Assembly (NCBI RefSeq): GCF_002159535.1
Contig: NZ_NFIU01000001.1
Span: 62,001-126,000 of the forward strand
From: Olsenella sp. An290
GTDB taxonomy: Bacteria; Actinomycetota; Coriobacteriia; Coriobacteriales; Atopobiaceae
Direction of reading: 5' to 3'
DNA length: 64,000 nucleotides
Part shown: piece after piece, positions 22,814 through 32,946 of the stretch
Layout: every line of letters starts with the position of its first letter
Position numbering within the stretch: the stretch's first letter is position 1
Program-made: the position numbers and the translations under genes
The notes under the pieces: model-generated
The model's database searches: none
What the model was told of the DNA's origin: nothing
The model's input: only the letters and a program-made list of their open reading frames with translations

Positions 22814-24530
22814 GCGGGAGAAGAGCGTCAACGCCCTCGAGAGCCCGGTGACCGAGGTCGCCGCGGAGTTTCCCGAGCGCCACGTGCTGATCAAGTGCCC
22901 CGGGTGCCGTCGCGTGATCGACCAGTCCAAGCTGGAGGAGAACCTCGACGTGTGCCCGCGCTGCGGCCGTCACCTGCGCGTCTCCGGGCGCAAGCGCATG
23001 CGCATCACGGTGGACGCCGGCAGCTTCGAGGAATGGGACCGCGAGCTCGCGGCCACGGACTTCCTGGAGTTCCCCGGCTACCCGGAGAAGCTCGACGCCG
23101 CGCGCGAGAAGAGCCACGAGAACGACGCCGTGCTCTGCGGCCGCGGCAGGATCGGCGGGCGCGACTGCGCCCTCTTCTTCATGAACGCCGAGTTCATGAT
23201 GGGCTCGATGGGTGCGGTCGTGGGCGAGAAGATCACGCGTACCTTTGAGCGCGCGACCGAGCTTGGCCTGCCCGTCGTGGGCTTCACCGTCTCCGGCGGT
23301 GCCCGCATGCAGGAGGGTACGACCTCGCTCATGCAGATGGCCAAGATCTCCGCGGCGGTGCGCCGCCACGCCGAGGCGGGGCTCCTCTACCTGACGGTGC
23401 TCACCGACCCCACCACGGGCGGCGTCACCGCGAGCTTTGCCATGGAGGGCGACGTCATTCTCGCCGAGCCGGGCGCGCTCGTGGGCTTTGCCGGGCCGCG
23501 CGTGGTGGAGCAGACCACCCACAAGAAGCTCCCCGCGGGGTTCCAGCGCTCCGAGTTCCTGCTCGAGCACGGCTTCTGCGACCTCATCGTCGAGCGCTCC
23601 CAGATGGCGGCGACGATCGCCGAGCTCCTGGCGCTGCACGCCGGCGAGGCCCCTGCCCCGGGCGCCCCGCACGCGCTTGCGTACGAGGAGCCGCGCGGCA
23701 AGCGCGGCGGCCGGCCCAGGCGCGCGGTCGAGCCCCAGGGCGCCTACGACATCGTCAAGCTCACCCGCTCGGCCGACCGCGCCACGGCGCTCGAGCTCAT
23801 CGAGCGCTCGCTCGACGGCTTCGTCGAGCTCCACGGAGACCGCCTCTTCGCCGACGACGCTGCCGTGGTGGCGGGCATCGGCTGGCGCGGCGGCCGCGTG
23901 CTCACGGTGATCGCCATCGAGCGCGGCCACACCACCAAGGAGCGCATGCGCCGCAACTTTGGCATGGCGCACCCGGAGGGGTACCGCAAGGCGCTGCGCC
24001 TCATGCGCCAGGCCGAGAAGTTCGGCCGTCCCGTGCTCTGCCTCGTGGACACCTCCGGCGCCTACTGCGGCATCGGGGCGGAGGAGCGCGGCCAGGGCGA
24101 GGCCATCGCCACCAACCTCGTGGAGATGAGCGGCCTGACCGTCCCCGTCGTGAGCGCCATCGTGGGCGAGGGCGGCTCGGGCGGCGCGCTCGGCCTTGCC
24201 GTCGCCGACCGAGTCCTCATGCTCGGGAGCTCCGCCTACTCGGTGGTGAGCCCGGAGGGCTGCGCCTCGATTCTCTGGAAGGACCCCAAGCGCGCGGCGG
24301 ACGCGGCCGAGGCGCTGCACATCACCGCGGAGGACCTCCGCGCGCTCGGCCTTGTCGACGCCGTCGTGCCGGACGCCGGGCTCTCCGCCACCGAGGTCGC
24401 CCACGACCTCATGCGCGAGGTCGAGCTCTGCCTTGACGAGCTTGAGGGCCTCAGCGCCGAGGAGCTCGTGGGCCGCCGCTACGACAAGTTCCGTGCGATG
24501 GGAGGCGACCACCTATGCTCGCGCTTGTAA
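22806..24530 (+). CDS. accDA: acetyl-CoA carboxylase carboxyltransferase, fused beta-alpha (AccD-AccA)
   Basis: One 574-residue polypeptide contains both carboxyltransferase halves. Residues about 25-280 are AccD with its zinc ribbon (C31, C34, C50, C53) and crotonase-like core (SGGARMQEGTTSLMQMAK). A Pro/Arg-rich linker (about 283-312) follows. The AccA part (about 313-574) includes GGRVLTVIAIERG, DTSGAYCGIGAEERGQGEA and GEGGSGGALGLAVADRV. Two separate genes are usual in bacteria. The fusion fixes 1:1 stoichiometry. It overlaps accC by 8 nt and degV by 16 nt. Confidence 0.94.
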   Translation: MSKREKSVNALESPVTEVAAEFPERHVLIKCPGCRRVIDQSKLEENLDVCPRCGRHLRVSGRKRMRITVDAGSFEEWDRELAATDFLEFPGYPEKLDAAREKSHENDAVLCGRGRIGGRDCALFFMNAEFMMGSMGAVVGEKITRTFERATELGLPVVGFTVSGGARMQEGTTSLMQMAKISAAVRRHAEAGLLYLTVLTDPTTGGVTASFAMEGDVILAEPGALVGFAGPRVVEQTTHKKLPAGFQRSEFLLEHGFCDLIVERSQMAATIAELLALHAGEAPAPGAPHALAYEEPRGKRGGRPRRAVEPQGAYDIVKLTRSADRATALELIERSLDGFVELHGDRLFADDAAVVAGIGWRGGRVLTVIAIERGHTTKERMRRNFGMAHPEGYRKALRLMRQAEKFGRPVLCLVDTSGAYCGIGAEERGQGEAIATNLVEMSGLTVPVVSAIVGEGGSGGALGLAVADRVLMLGSSAYSVVSPEGCASILWKDPKRAADAAEALHITAEDLRALGLVDAVVPDAGLSATEVAHDLMREVELCLDELEGLSAEELVGRRYDKFRAMGGDHLCSRL

Positions 24531-25339
24531 CCGATTCCACCTGCGGCCTTACCAAGGTCGAGGCCGAGGAGCTGGGCGTCGAGACGGTCCCTGTCGCCTA
24601 CGTCGTGGACGGCGTGCGCCGCGAGGAGGGCTTTGTGGGGCAGAACGGCGAGTACGCCCGCGACCTGCTGGCCTGCCGGCGCGCCGAGACCGAGGCCGCC
24701 CACCCGAGCGCCTTCGAGCGCGCGTTCCGCGCCCGCAGGGCGCAGGGCGAGGACGTGCTCTGCCTCACGATCTCCTCTCGCCTCTCCGGGACCTTCCGCA
24801 GCGCCGAGGAGGCCGCGCGGGCCGTTGACCCGACCGGCGAGCACGTGCGCGTCGTGGACTCCTGGGCCACGGCCGGCGCGCTCGAGTTTCTCGTGCGCCG
24901 TGCCCACGCGCTCGCCGAGAGCGGCGCGACCCTCGACGAGGCCGCGCGTGCGCTCACGCAGGCCCGCGCGGACCAGCGCATCCTCTTCACGGTGCCCGAC
25001 GTGCGCGTCCTCCACCGAAGCGGTCGGCTGGGTGCCTTCAGTCGCGCGGTCATGAGCAAGCTCAACCGCTACCCGGTGATGGAGCTCTCCGAGGGGGCCA
25101 TCGTCGAGGTGGGGCAGGGCCGCGGCGCCCACGGCATGGCGCGCGCCCTCGTGGCCGAGGTGCCGGCCGGCGCGCGGGAGTTCGTGCTCTCGCACTTCGG
25201 CCCGCGCGGCTCCGAGGCCCGCGAGGTTTTTCTCGCCGTGCGCAAGCGCTTCCCCGACGCCCGCGTCCGCGTGAAGGACGGCGGCCCCGTCCTCGCGCAG
25301 AACCTCGGCATGGGATCTGTGGGGCTCTCCTGGGCCTAG
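24515..25339 (+). CDS. DegV family fatty-acid-binding protein
   Basis: A 274-residue DegV-fold protein. The N-terminal VTDSTCGLTKVEAEELGVETVPV and the TISSRLSGTFRSAE loop (fatty acid carboxylate-binding Ser/Thr) are characteristic, and the second domain carries VLHRSGRLG. DegV/FakB proteins hold a fatty acid for phosphorylation by FakA in the fatty acid kinase system. No fakA is in the window. Its start lies 16 nt inside accDA, so it is translationally coupled to fatty acid synthesis, which supports a lipid role. Confidence 0.88.
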   Translation: MLALVTDSTCGLTKVEAEELGVETVPVAYVVDGVRREEGFVGQNGEYARDLLACRRAETEAAHPSAFERAFRARRAQGEDVLCLTISSRLSGTFRSAEEAARAVDPTGEHVRVVDSWATAGALEFLVRRAHALAESGATLDEAARALTQARADQRILFTVPDVRVLHRSGRLGAFSRAVMSKLNRYPVMELSEGAIVEVGQGRGAHGMARALVAEVPAGAREFVLSHFGPRGSEAREVFLAVRKRFPDARVRVKDGGPVLAQNLGMGSVGLSWA

Positions 25340-25368
25340 GGCCCGCTCCGCGTCCCGCGCGCGGGGAC

Positions 25369-25526
25369 GCGTAATCTCAGATTTCGGAAATCCGGGTTTG
25401 CGCGTCGTAAAAGTGAAACTATCGGATACGTAGCTCGGGGATTGCCGTCCATTTGGTCGGTAATCCCCGAATACGTATGGCGAGAAGAACGCGCAAAGCG
25501 GGATTTCCGAAAAAGCGGAGTTACGC
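25369..25526 (+). repeat. 158-nt imperfect inverted repeat (MITE-like or long hairpin) upstream of rpsL
   Basis: Nested arms pair across this stretch. The outermost arms begin GCGTAATCTC and end GAGTTACGC. Next, 25381-25404 pairs with 25490-25513 (21 of 24 positions, including GGAAATCC/GGATTTCC). The inner arms 25426-25447 and 25458-25478 share GGGGATT and ATACGTA around a 10-nt loop. A separate CGCGTCCC/GGGACGCG hairpin (25349-25371), probably the degV 3' end, overlaps its left edge. No ORF of note lies inside. The rest of the 425-bp gap holds only the rpsL promoter and leader. Confidence 0.75.
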
Positions 25527-25647
25527 ATGGGGGTCGGGGCCGGCGGCCGTGCCGGCCCGCGAAGCTGCACCGACCTGCGACGCCCCGGCCACCGCCCCCG
25601 GCCGTGAACATCCCGTGAAGGATGGATACGCCCGGCTCCGTGGCGTT

Positions 25648-25676
25648 TTGACAACAGCGGAGGCCCGGCGTAAAGT
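25648..25676 (+). promoter_or_regulatory. strong predicted promoter of rpsL-rpsG-fusA-rpsJ
   Basis: TTGACA (25648-25653), 17-nt spacer, TAAAGT (25671-25676), about 88 nt before rpsL. It is the best promoter match in the window. A motif ATGGATACGCCCGGCTCCG (25622-25640) just upstream of the -35 also appears before rplB at 31716. Confidence 0.8.
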
Positions 25677-25764
25677 TCATCGTCGCGTCAATCCGGGGCA
25701 GAGGTGCTGCTCGGCCCTTGAATACAACAAACAGGCACGTCGATAGGTATAGAAGGAGAGAGCT

Positions 25765-26136
25765 TTGCCTACTATCAACCAGCTCGTTCGCAACGGGCGC
25801 GTGAGCGTCAAGTCGAAGTCCAAGAACGCAGCCCTGCAGCACAACCCCCAGAAGCGCGGCGTGTGCACCCGCGTCTTCACCACCACCCCCAAGAAGCCGA
25901 ACTCCGCCCTTCGTAAGGTCGCCCGTGTGCGCCTCGTGAACGGCATCGAGGTCACCGCCTACATCCCCGGCGAGGGCCACAACCTCCAGGAGCACTCCAT
26001 CGTCCTCATCCGCGGCGGCCGCGTGCGCGACCTCCCCGGTGTTCGCTACAAGATCATCCGTGGCGCCTACGACTGCGCGGCCGTCCAGAACCGCCAGAAG
26101 GCGCGCTCCCGCTACGGCACCAAGCGCCCGAAGTAG
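25765..26136 (+). CDS. rpsL: 30S ribosomal protein S12
   Basis: S12 lies at the decoding centre. The 123-residue protein has [16 protein letters not shown] with the usual Lys43. The second streptomycin-determining loop reads [10 protein letters not shown], with Arg at position 88 where most bacteria have Lys. TTG start 7 nt after AAGGAGAG. First gene of the str operon. Confidence 0.97.
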   Translation: MPTINQLVRNGRVSVKSKSKNAALQHNPQKRGVCTRVFTTTPKKPNSALRKVARVRLVNGIEVTAYIPGEGHNLQEHSIVLIRGGRVRDLPGVRYKIIRGAYDCAAVQNRQKARSRYGTKRPK

Positions 26137-26179
26137 TTCCAACGCCACGTAATCGTCACCAGTTCTGAGGAGATACAAC

Positions 26180-26650
26180 ATGCCGCGTCGTGCAGCAGCC
26201 GTGCGTCGTGAGGTCCAGCCTGACGCCGTCTACAACAACCGTCTCGTGACCCAGCTCATCAACAAGGTCCTTCTCGATGGCAAGAAGGCCACCGCCGAGC
26301 GCATCGTCTACGGTGCCTTCGACCTCGTGGCCCAGAAGTCCGGCGAGGACGCCCTCTCCGTCTTCAAGAAGGCCATGGACAACATCCGCCCGACCCTCGA
26401 GGTCAAGCCCAAGCGCGTCGGTGGCGCCACCTACCAGGTGCCCATGGAGGTCAACTCCCGTCGCGCCACCACCCTTGCCATCCGCTGGATGGTCAACTTC
26501 TCCCGCGCCCGCAAGGAGAAGACCATGGCCGAGCGTCTCGCCAACGAGATCCTCGACGCCTCCAACGGCGTCGGCGCCTCCGTCAAGCGTCGTGAGGACC
26601 TCTTCAAGATGGCCGAGGCCAACCGCGCGTTCTCTCACTACCGCTTCTAG
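26180..26650 (+). CDS. rpsG: 30S ribosomal protein S7
   Basis: S7 nucleates assembly of the 30S head. The 156 residues begin [20 protein letters not shown] and include [16 protein letters not shown] and [24 protein letters not shown]. Length matches the family. Start is supported by TGAGGAG; fusA begins 24 bp downstream. Confidence 0.97.
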   Translation: MPRRAAAVRREVQPDAVYNNRLVTQLINKVLLDGKKATAERIVYGAFDLVAQKSGEDALSVFKKAMDNIRPTLEVKPKRVGGATYQVPMEVNSRRATTLAIRWMVNFSRARKEKTMAERLANEILDASNGVGASVKRREDLFKMAEANRAFSHYRF

Positions 26651-26674
26651 TTCGCCGGATCGAGGAGAAGCCAC

Positions 26675-28771
26675 ATGGCAAAGGTTAAGTACAAGCTCGA
26701 GGACCTCCGCAACATCGGCATCATGGCTCACATCGACGCCGGCAAGACCACCACGACGGAGCGCATCCTCTACTACACCGGCAAGACCCACAAGATCGGC
26801 GAGGTGCACGACGGCGCCGCCACCATGGACTGGATGGTCCAGGAGCAGGAGCGCGGCGTGACCATCACCTCCGCGGCCACCACGTGCTTCTGGAAGGACC
26901 ACGTCATCCAGATCATCGACACCCCGGGCCACGTTGACTTCACGTCCGAGGTCGAGCGGTGCCTGCGCGTCCTCGACGGTGCCGTCGCGGTCTTCGACGC
27001 CGTCGCCGGCGTCCAGCCGCAGTCCGAGACCGTCTGGCGTCAGGCCACCACGTACGGCGTCCCCCGTATCGCGTTCATCAACAAGTATGACCGCATCGGC
27101 GCCGACTTCTTCCACGCCATCGACACCATGAAGGACCGCCTGCACGCCAACGCCGTCGCGGCCCAGATCCCGATGGGCGCGGAGAACAACTTCTGGGGTC
27201 TCGTGGACCTGGTCACCATGACCGCCTGGGACTTCAAGGAGGACGCCAAGGGCATGATCTACCCCGAGCCCATGGACGCCATCCCCGCCGAGTTCGTCGA
27301 GCTCGCCCAGGAGAAGCGCGAGGAGCTGCTCGACGCCGCCTCCAACTTCTCCGACGAGATCATGGAGGCCGTCCTCGAGGAGGCCGAGATCGACGTCGAC
27401 GTCCTCAAGGCGGCCCTGCGCAAGGGCGTCATCGACGGCGAGCTCAACCTCGTCTTCGTGGGCTCCGCCTACAAGAACAAGGGCATCCAGGAGCTCCTCG
27501 ACGCCGTCGTGGACTACCTGCCGAGCCCGCTCGACGTCACCGAGATCGACGGCACCAACCTCAAGGGTGAGCCCGAGGTCCGTCACGCCGACCCGAAGGA
27601 GCCCTTCGCGGCCCTCGCCTTCAAGATCATGACCGACCCCTACGTGGGCAAGCTCACCTACATCCGCGTGTACTCCGGCCAGGCCGAGGCGGGCTCCTAC
27701 GTCTACAACTCGGTCAAGGACAACCGCGAGCGTCTCGGCCGCATCCTCGAGATGAACGCCAACGAGCGCGTCGACCGTGACAACTGCTCCGCCGGCGACA
27801 TCGTCGCCTGCGTCGGCCTCAAGAACACCACCACGGGCGAGACCCTCTGCGACGAGAAGCACCCGATCATCCTCGAGTCCATCGAGTTCGCGACCCCGGT
27901 CATCTCCGTCGCCGTTGAGCCCAAGACCAAGGCCGAGCAGGACAAGATGTCCGTGGGCCTGGCCAAGCTCGCCGAGGAGGACCCGACCTTCCAGGTCCAC
28001 ACCGACCACGAGACCGGCCAGACCATCATCTCCGGCATGGGCGAGCTGCACCTCGAGATCATCGTCGACCGCCTGCGCCGCGAGTTCAAGGTCGACGCCA
28101 ACGTCGGCAAGCCGCAGGTCGCCTACCGTGAGACCGCCGGCAAGGCCGTCTCGCACGCCGAGGGCAAGTTCGTCCGCCAGTCCGGTGGCCGCGGCCAGTA
28201 CGGCCACGCCATCATCGACATGGAGCCCAACGAGGAGGGCAAGGGCTACGAGTTCGAGAACGCCATCGTCGGTGGCGTCATCCCGAAGGAGTACATCCCC
28301 TCGATCGACAAGGGCATCCAGGAGGCGCTCGAGAGCGGCGTGATCGCCGGCTACCCGGTCGTCGACATCAAGGTCAAGCTCATCGACGGCTCCTACCACG
28401 AGGTCGACTCCTCCGAGGCCGCCTTCAAGATCGCCGGCTCCATGGCCATCAAGGACGCCCTCAAGAAGTCCAACCCCGTCCTTCTTGAGCCCGTCGAGGC
28501 CGTCGAGGTCGAGACCCCCGAGCAGTACATGGGCGACGTCATGGGCAACCTCTCCTCCCGCCGCGGCAAGATCGAGGGCATGGAGGACCGTCGCGACACC
28601 AAGGTCATTCGCGCCAAGGTGCCCCTGGGCGAGATGTTCGGCTACGCCACCGACCTTCGCTCCCAGACCCAGGGCCGTGCGTCCTACACCATGCAGTTTG
28701 ACTCGTACGAGCCCGTGCCGAAGGCCGTCCGTGACGAGATCGTCGCCAAGAACGGCGGCAACGCTTCCTAG
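26675..28771 (+). CDS. fusA: translation elongation factor G
   Basis: EF-G is the translocation GTPase. The 698-residue protein starts with the P-loop region [18 protein letters not shown], then [14 protein letters not shown] (switch I), DTPGHVDF and NKYDR. Domain IV follows with the GGRGQYGH region, and domain V with [28 protein letters not shown] precedes ATG. No tuf follows it; the window's tuf is at 307. Confidence 0.98.
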   Translation: MAKVKYKLEDLRNIGIMAHIDAGKTTTTERILYYTGKTHKIGEVHDGAATMDWMVQEQERGVTITSAATTCFWKDHVIQIIDTPGHVDFTSEVERCLRVLDGAVAVFDAVAGVQPQSETVWRQATTYGVPRIAFINKYDRIGADFFHAIDTMKDRLHANAVAAQIPMGAENNFWGLVDLVTMTAWDFKEDAKGMIYPEPMDAIPAEFVELAQEKREELLDAASNFSDEIMEAVLEEAEIDVDVLKAALRKGVIDGELNLVFVGSAYKNKGIQELLDAVVDYLPSPLDVTEIDGTNLKGEPEVRHADPKEPFAALAFKIMTDPYVGKLTYIRVYSGQAEAGSYVYNSVKDNRERLGRILEMNANERVDRDNCSAGDIVACVGLKNTTTGETLCDEKHPIILESIEFATPVISVAVEPKTKAEQDKMSVGLAKLAEEDPTFQVHTDHETGQTIISGMGELHLEIIVDRLRREFKVDANVGKPQVAYRETAGKAVSHAEGKFVRQSGGRGQYGHAIIDMEPNEEGKGYEFENAIVGGVIPKEYIPSIDKGIQEALESGVIAGYPVVDIKVKLIDGSYHEVDSSEAAFKIAGSMAIKDALKKSNPVLLEPVEAVEVETPEQYMGDVMGNLSSRRGKIEGMEDRRDTKVIRAKVPLGEMFGYATDLRSQTQGRASYTMQFDSYEPVPKAVRDEIVAKNGGNAS

Positions 28772-28808
28772 TTAACGACCCGAGCTCGAGCTCATTGGAG
28801 GTACCACA

Positions 28809-29117
28809 GTGTCAAGCCAGAAGATCAGGATTCGCCTCAAGGGCTACGACCACGAGGTCGTCGACCAGTCCGCGAAGCTCATCGTGGACACCGCCCAGAA
28901 GACGGGCGCCCGCGTGTCCGGCCCCATCCCCCTGCCCACCGAGCGCAACCTCTACACGGTCATCCGCTCGCCGCACAAGGACAAGGACTCTCGCGAGCAG
29001 TTCGAGATGCGCACCCACAAGCGCCTCATCGACATCCTCGACCCCGCCGCCGCGACCGTCGACTCGCTCATGCGCCTCGACCTCCCCGCGGGCGTCGACA
29101 TCGAGATCAAGCTCTAG
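28809..29117 (+). CDS. rpsJ: 30S ribosomal protein S10 (NusE)
   Basis: S10 also serves in NusB-NusE antitermination. The 102 residues begin [22 protein letters not shown] and contain the [12 protein letters not shown]-like segment and [12 protein letters not shown] start after TTGGAGG. A terminator-like hairpin and an unrelated phosphatase gene follow, so S10 belongs to the str unit here instead of leading the S10 operon. Confidence 0.96.
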   Translation: MSSQKIRIRLKGYDHEVVDQSAKLIVDTAQKTGARVSGPIPLPTERNLYTVIRSPHKDKDSREQFEMRTHKRLIDILDPAAATVDSLMRLDLPAGVDIEIKL

Positions 29118-29141
29118 TCCGAGCTGACCTGACTCATCTGG

Positions 29142-29175
29142 CCCCCGCTCTCCCCTTGGGAGGGCGGGGGTCGTC
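29142..29175 (+). terminator. terminator-like hairpin after rpsJ
   Basis: A 13-bp stem, CCCCCGCTCTCCC (29142-29154) with GGGAGGGCGGGGG (29158-29170), has one G-T pair and a CTT loop. The downstream sequence TCGTCG lacks a T tract, so it may end transcription only partly. Confidence 0.55.
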
Positions 29176-29237
29176 GCGTGCCGTGGGCACGCCCGGCGGG
29201 AGGGGTCGTATCATGGGTGGGGGAGAAGGGAGTGCCA

Positions 29238-29855
29238 ATGGCGACGCTCTACCTCATGCGTCACGGGCAGACCGCGTACAACCTGGAGCATCGCGTGCAG
29301 GGGCGCTGCGACTCGCCGCTCACGCCGCTGGGCGTCGAGCAGGCGCGCGTCGCGGGGCGCTGGCTTGCCGCACGTGGCGTGCGCTTTGACCGGCTGTGCT
29401 CGTCTCCGCTCGGTCGTGCCGCCTCGACCCTTGCGCTCGTCCGCGAGGAGCTTGCCGCCACGGGCGAGAAGGACCTGCCCTCGATCGAGCTCATCGACGG
29501 CCTTGTCGAGCGCAGCTACGGCCCCTTTGAGGGCGGCCCCGTCGCCGACGTGCCGGCCGAGCTCTGGGACCCCGGGGAGGCGCTCGTCCCCTTTGGCGGG
29601 GAGGGGAGCGCGGCGCTGCGCCGTCGCATGGTGGCAACGCTCACGGAGCTCATGGAGGCCCCCGGCGCAGGGACGGTGCTCGCGGTAAGCCACGGGTCGG
29701 CGTCGCTTCAGTTCAAGCGTGCCTGGGAGGATCGCGCCCGCTGCCCGCAGGACGTCGCGCTGGGCAACTGCTGCGTGCTCGTGTACGAGTTCGACCGTTC
29801 TTCTCGTGCGTTCTTCTGCCAGAGCATCTGGAACCCCTGCGAGGCCGCCCTATAG
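29238..29855 (+). CDS. histidine phosphatase (phosphoglycerate mutase-like) family protein
   Basis: A 205-residue member of the branch 1 histidine phosphatases. The catalytic LYLMRHGQTAYN motif (RHG, phospho-His) is at residues 4-15. SSPLGRAASTLALV carries the second Arg. A Glu in VERSYGPFEGG and the second His in AVSHGSASLQ are also present. The substrate cannot be told from sequence; cobalamin phosphatase, GpmB-like and broad phosphatases share this pattern. It sits between rpsJ and rplC and interrupts the usual S10 gene order. ATG 29238 is preferred. Confidence 0.88.
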   Translation: MATLYLMRHGQTAYNLEHRVQGRCDSPLTPLGVEQARVAGRWLAARGVRFDRLCSSPLGRAASTLALVREELAATGEKDLPSIELIDGLVERSYGPFEGGPVADVPAELWDPGEALVPFGGEGSAALRRRMVATLTELMEAPGAGTVLAVSHGSASLQFKRAWEDRARCPQDVALGNCCVLVYEFDRSSRAFFCQSIWNPCEAAL

Positions 29856-29918
29856 ATACGCCCGGCGGCGCGGAAAACGCAGCCGCAGCTCAGAGGGCAC
29901 GAGAATTTTACGGAGACC

Positions 29919-29947
29919 TTGTGAAGCCCCGGTCACGCGTGTAGACT
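29919..29947 (+). promoter_or_regulatory. predicted promoter of the rplC-rplD-rplW unit
   Basis: TTGTGA (29919-29924), 17-nt spacer, TAGACT (29942-29947), about 125 nt before rplC. It lies in the 222-bp gap created by the phosphatase gene. The long leader contains a GGGGCGCCCGA-type hairpin near 30027 and could bind a regulatory ribosomal protein, but I cannot identify a known element. Confidence 0.6.
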
Positions 29948-30077
29948 AGACAGGCTGCTCAAATGGGGACACGTGTGTCGCGCCCCCACAAGAGCGCAGA
30001 TACAGGACGTGGTCCGCTGGGGACGGGCGCAAGGGGCGCCCGACGTAGCCCATGACCACCGGAGGTTAGGAAAGAGC

Positions 30078-30698
30078 ATGGTCAGCACGATCCTTGGCCG
30101 CAAGCTTGGGATGACGCAGATCTGGGACGAGAACGACAACGTCGTGCCCGTCACCGTCATCCAGGCTGGCCCCTGCACCGTCTCGCAGGTCAAGACGAAG
30201 GCGACCGACGGCTACGACGCCGTCCAGATCGGCTTCGGAGACATCTCCGCCAAGCACGTCAACAAGCCCATGGCCGGCCACTTCAAGGCCGCCGGCGTCG
30301 AGCCGATGCGCTACCTGCGCGAGGTTCGCGTTGAGAACGGCGAGGAGCACAAGACCGGCGACGTCGTCACCGTTGCCGACTTCGCCGAGGTCAAGGCCGT
30401 CGACGTCATCGGCACCTCCAAGGGCAAGGGCTTCCAGGGCACCGTCAAGCGCTGGAACTTCTCCCGCGGCCCCATGACCCACGGCTCCCGCAACCAGCGT
30501 CGCCCGGGCTCCATCGGCCAGTGCGCCTACCCCGCGCGCGTCCGCAAGGGCCTGCACATGTACGGTCACATGGGCGACGAGCGCGTGACGGTCAAGAACC
30601 TCAAGCTCGTCCGCATTGACGCCGAGCAGAACCTCATGCTCGTCAAGGGCGCTGTCCCCGGCGGCAAGAACGCCCTCGTCCAGGTCCGCATGGCCTAA
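30078..30698 (+). CDS. rplC: 50S ribosomal protein L3
   Basis: L3 reaches toward the peptidyl transferase centre. The 206-residue protein begins MVSTILGRKLGMTQIWDENDN and has the conserved WNFSRGPMTHGSRNQRRPGSIG loop. GGAGG lies upstream of ATG 30078; an in-frame ATG at 29973 would add 35 residues with no family support. Confidence 0.96.
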   Translation: MVSTILGRKLGMTQIWDENDNVVPVTVIQAGPCTVSQVKTKATDGYDAVQIGFGDISAKHVNKPMAGHFKAAGVEPMRYLREVRVENGEEHKTGDVVTVADFAEVKAVDVIGTSKGKGFQGTVKRWNFSRGPMTHGSRNQRRPGSIGQCAYPARVRKGLHMYGHMGDERVTVKNLKLVRIDAEQNLMLVKGAVPGGKNALVQVRMA

Positions 30699-30735
30699 GT
30701 GCCAGGAAATCTCTTAGGCTAACAAGGAGGACAGA

Positions 30736-31362
30736 ATGTCCAAGTACGCTATCAAGAACGTCGAGGGGGCTCAGGTCGCAGAGGCCGAGCTCGCCGACGG
30801 CGTCTTCGGCATCGAGCCGAACATCCCCGTCATCCACCAGGTCGTGGTCTGCCAGGACGCCTGCAGGCGCCAGGGCACCCACTCCGTGAAGAACCGTCAC
30901 GAGGTCTCCGGCGGCGGCATCAAGCCGTACCGTCAGAAGGGCACCGGCCGCGCCCGCCAGGGCTCCATCCGCGCCGCCCAGTGGACCGGCGGCGGCGTCG
31001 TCTTTGGCCCCACCCCGCGCAGCCACGCCAAGCGCATCAACAGCAAGATGGTCAAGCTCGCCATGCGCTCCGTGCTCTCCGGCAAGGTCGCTGACAACGA
31101 GCTCGTCCTCGTCGAGGCCCTCTCCTTTGAGAAGCCCTCCACCAAGCAGGCCAAGGCCGTTCTCGGCGCTCTTGGCATCGAGGGCAAGCGCGTGACCATC
31201 GTGGTCCCCGACGACGACGTCAACACCTACCTCTCCTTCCGCAACCTCTCGACGGTCAACGTGATCGGCGTCTCCGAGGCCTCCACCCGCACCCTCATCG
31301 ATAACGGCGCGCTCGTCATGACCGCCGAGATCGCCAAGCAGCTCGAGGAGGTGCTCGCATAA
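30736..31362 (+). CDS. rplD: 50S ribosomal protein L4
   Basis: L4 lines the exit tunnel and often autoregulates its operon. The 208 residues include the tunnel-loop region [20 protein letters not shown] and the [23 protein letters not shown]-terminal segment. CAAGGAGG precedes ATG. The stop overlaps the rplW start by 1 nt. Confidence 0.96.
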   Translation: MSKYAIKNVEGAQVAEAELADGVFGIEPNIPVIHQVVVCQDACRRQGTHSVKNRHEVSGGGIKPYRQKGTGRARQGSIRAAQWTGGGVVFGPTPRSHAKRINSKMVKLAMRSVLSGKVADNELVLVEALSFEKPSTKQAKAVLGALGIEGKRVTIVVPDDDVNTYLSFRNLSTVNVIGVSEASTRTLIDNGALVMTAEIAKQLEEVLA

Positions 31363-31664
31363 TGAACTCCGTCTACAACGTCATCATTCGCCCCGTTGTC
31401 TCCGAGCGTTCCTTCGACCTCATGGAGCAGGGCAAGTACACGTTCGAGGTCGCCAAGGCCGCTCCCAAGGAGGAGATCGCCGCTGCCGTCGAGAAGCTCT
31501 TCGGCGTGCACGTGGTCAAGGTCAACACCATGAACGTCTCCGGCAAGAAGAAGCGCGTTCGCTACCAGACCCCTGGCACCACGCGCTCCTGGAAGAAGGC
31601 CGTCGTGACCCTCGCCGCCGGCGAGACGATCGAGATCTTCGGCGCCCAGCAGGCCGCCGAGTAG
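31362..31664 (+). CDS. rplW: 50S ribosomal protein L23
   Basis: L23 borders the tunnel exit and docks SRP and trigger factor. The 100 residues begin VYNVIIRPVVSERS and include the VNTMNVSGKKKRVRYQTPGTT extension. Its start overlaps the rplD stop (TAATG). A 138-bp gap to rplB contains a weak GC hairpin with a short CTTTC tail. Confidence 0.95.
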   Translation: MNSVYNVIIRPVVSERSFDLMEQGKYTFEVAKAAPKEEIAAAVEKLFGVHVVKVNTMNVSGKKKRVRYQTPGTTRSWKKAVVTLAAGETIEIFGAQQAAE

Positions 31665-31802
31665 CAGGTACCCCGCCCGCGCCCCCTCGGGGGCCGGGCT
31701 TTCATGCCGCACGTGATGGATACGCGCGGTACCGTGGTAATCCGGTGTCGCCCCGCCACTCCCTGAGCGGGACGGCCAACGGAAGAAGAAGGGAAAGAGT
31801 CA

Positions 31803-32639
<837 letters not shown>

Positions 32640-32669
32640 TCGGAACACGAGTAGTAGGAGATAGAAAGC

Positions 32670-32930
32670 ATGAGCAGAAGTCTCAAGAAGGGCCCGTTCG
32701 TGGAGACTCGCCTCCTCGCGCGTGTCGCCGCTCAGAACGAGGCCGGCACCAAGGAGGTCATCAAGACCTGGTCGCGCTCCTCGACCATCTTCCCCGAGAT
32801 GGTCGGTCACACGATCGCCGTCCACGACGGCCGCAAGCACGTGCCCGTGTACGTCACCGAGTCCATGGTCGGGCACAAGCTGGGCGAGTTCGCCCCCACC
32901 CGCACGTTCCGTGGCCACAAGGAAAAGTAG
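32670..32930 (+). CDS. rpsS: 30S ribosomal protein S19
   Basis: S19 lies in the 30S head. The 86 residues begin [16 protein letters not shown] and contain the family core [21 protein letters not shown] and the RTFRGH end. It lies 30 bp after rplB and 16 bp before rplV. Confidence 0.97.
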   Translation: MSRSLKKGPFVETRLLARVAAQNEAGTKEVIKTWSRSSTIFPEMVGHTIAVHDGRKHVPVYVTESMVGHKLGEFAPTRTFRGHKEK

Positions 32931-32946
32931 GGGGTAGGTAGTTAAC

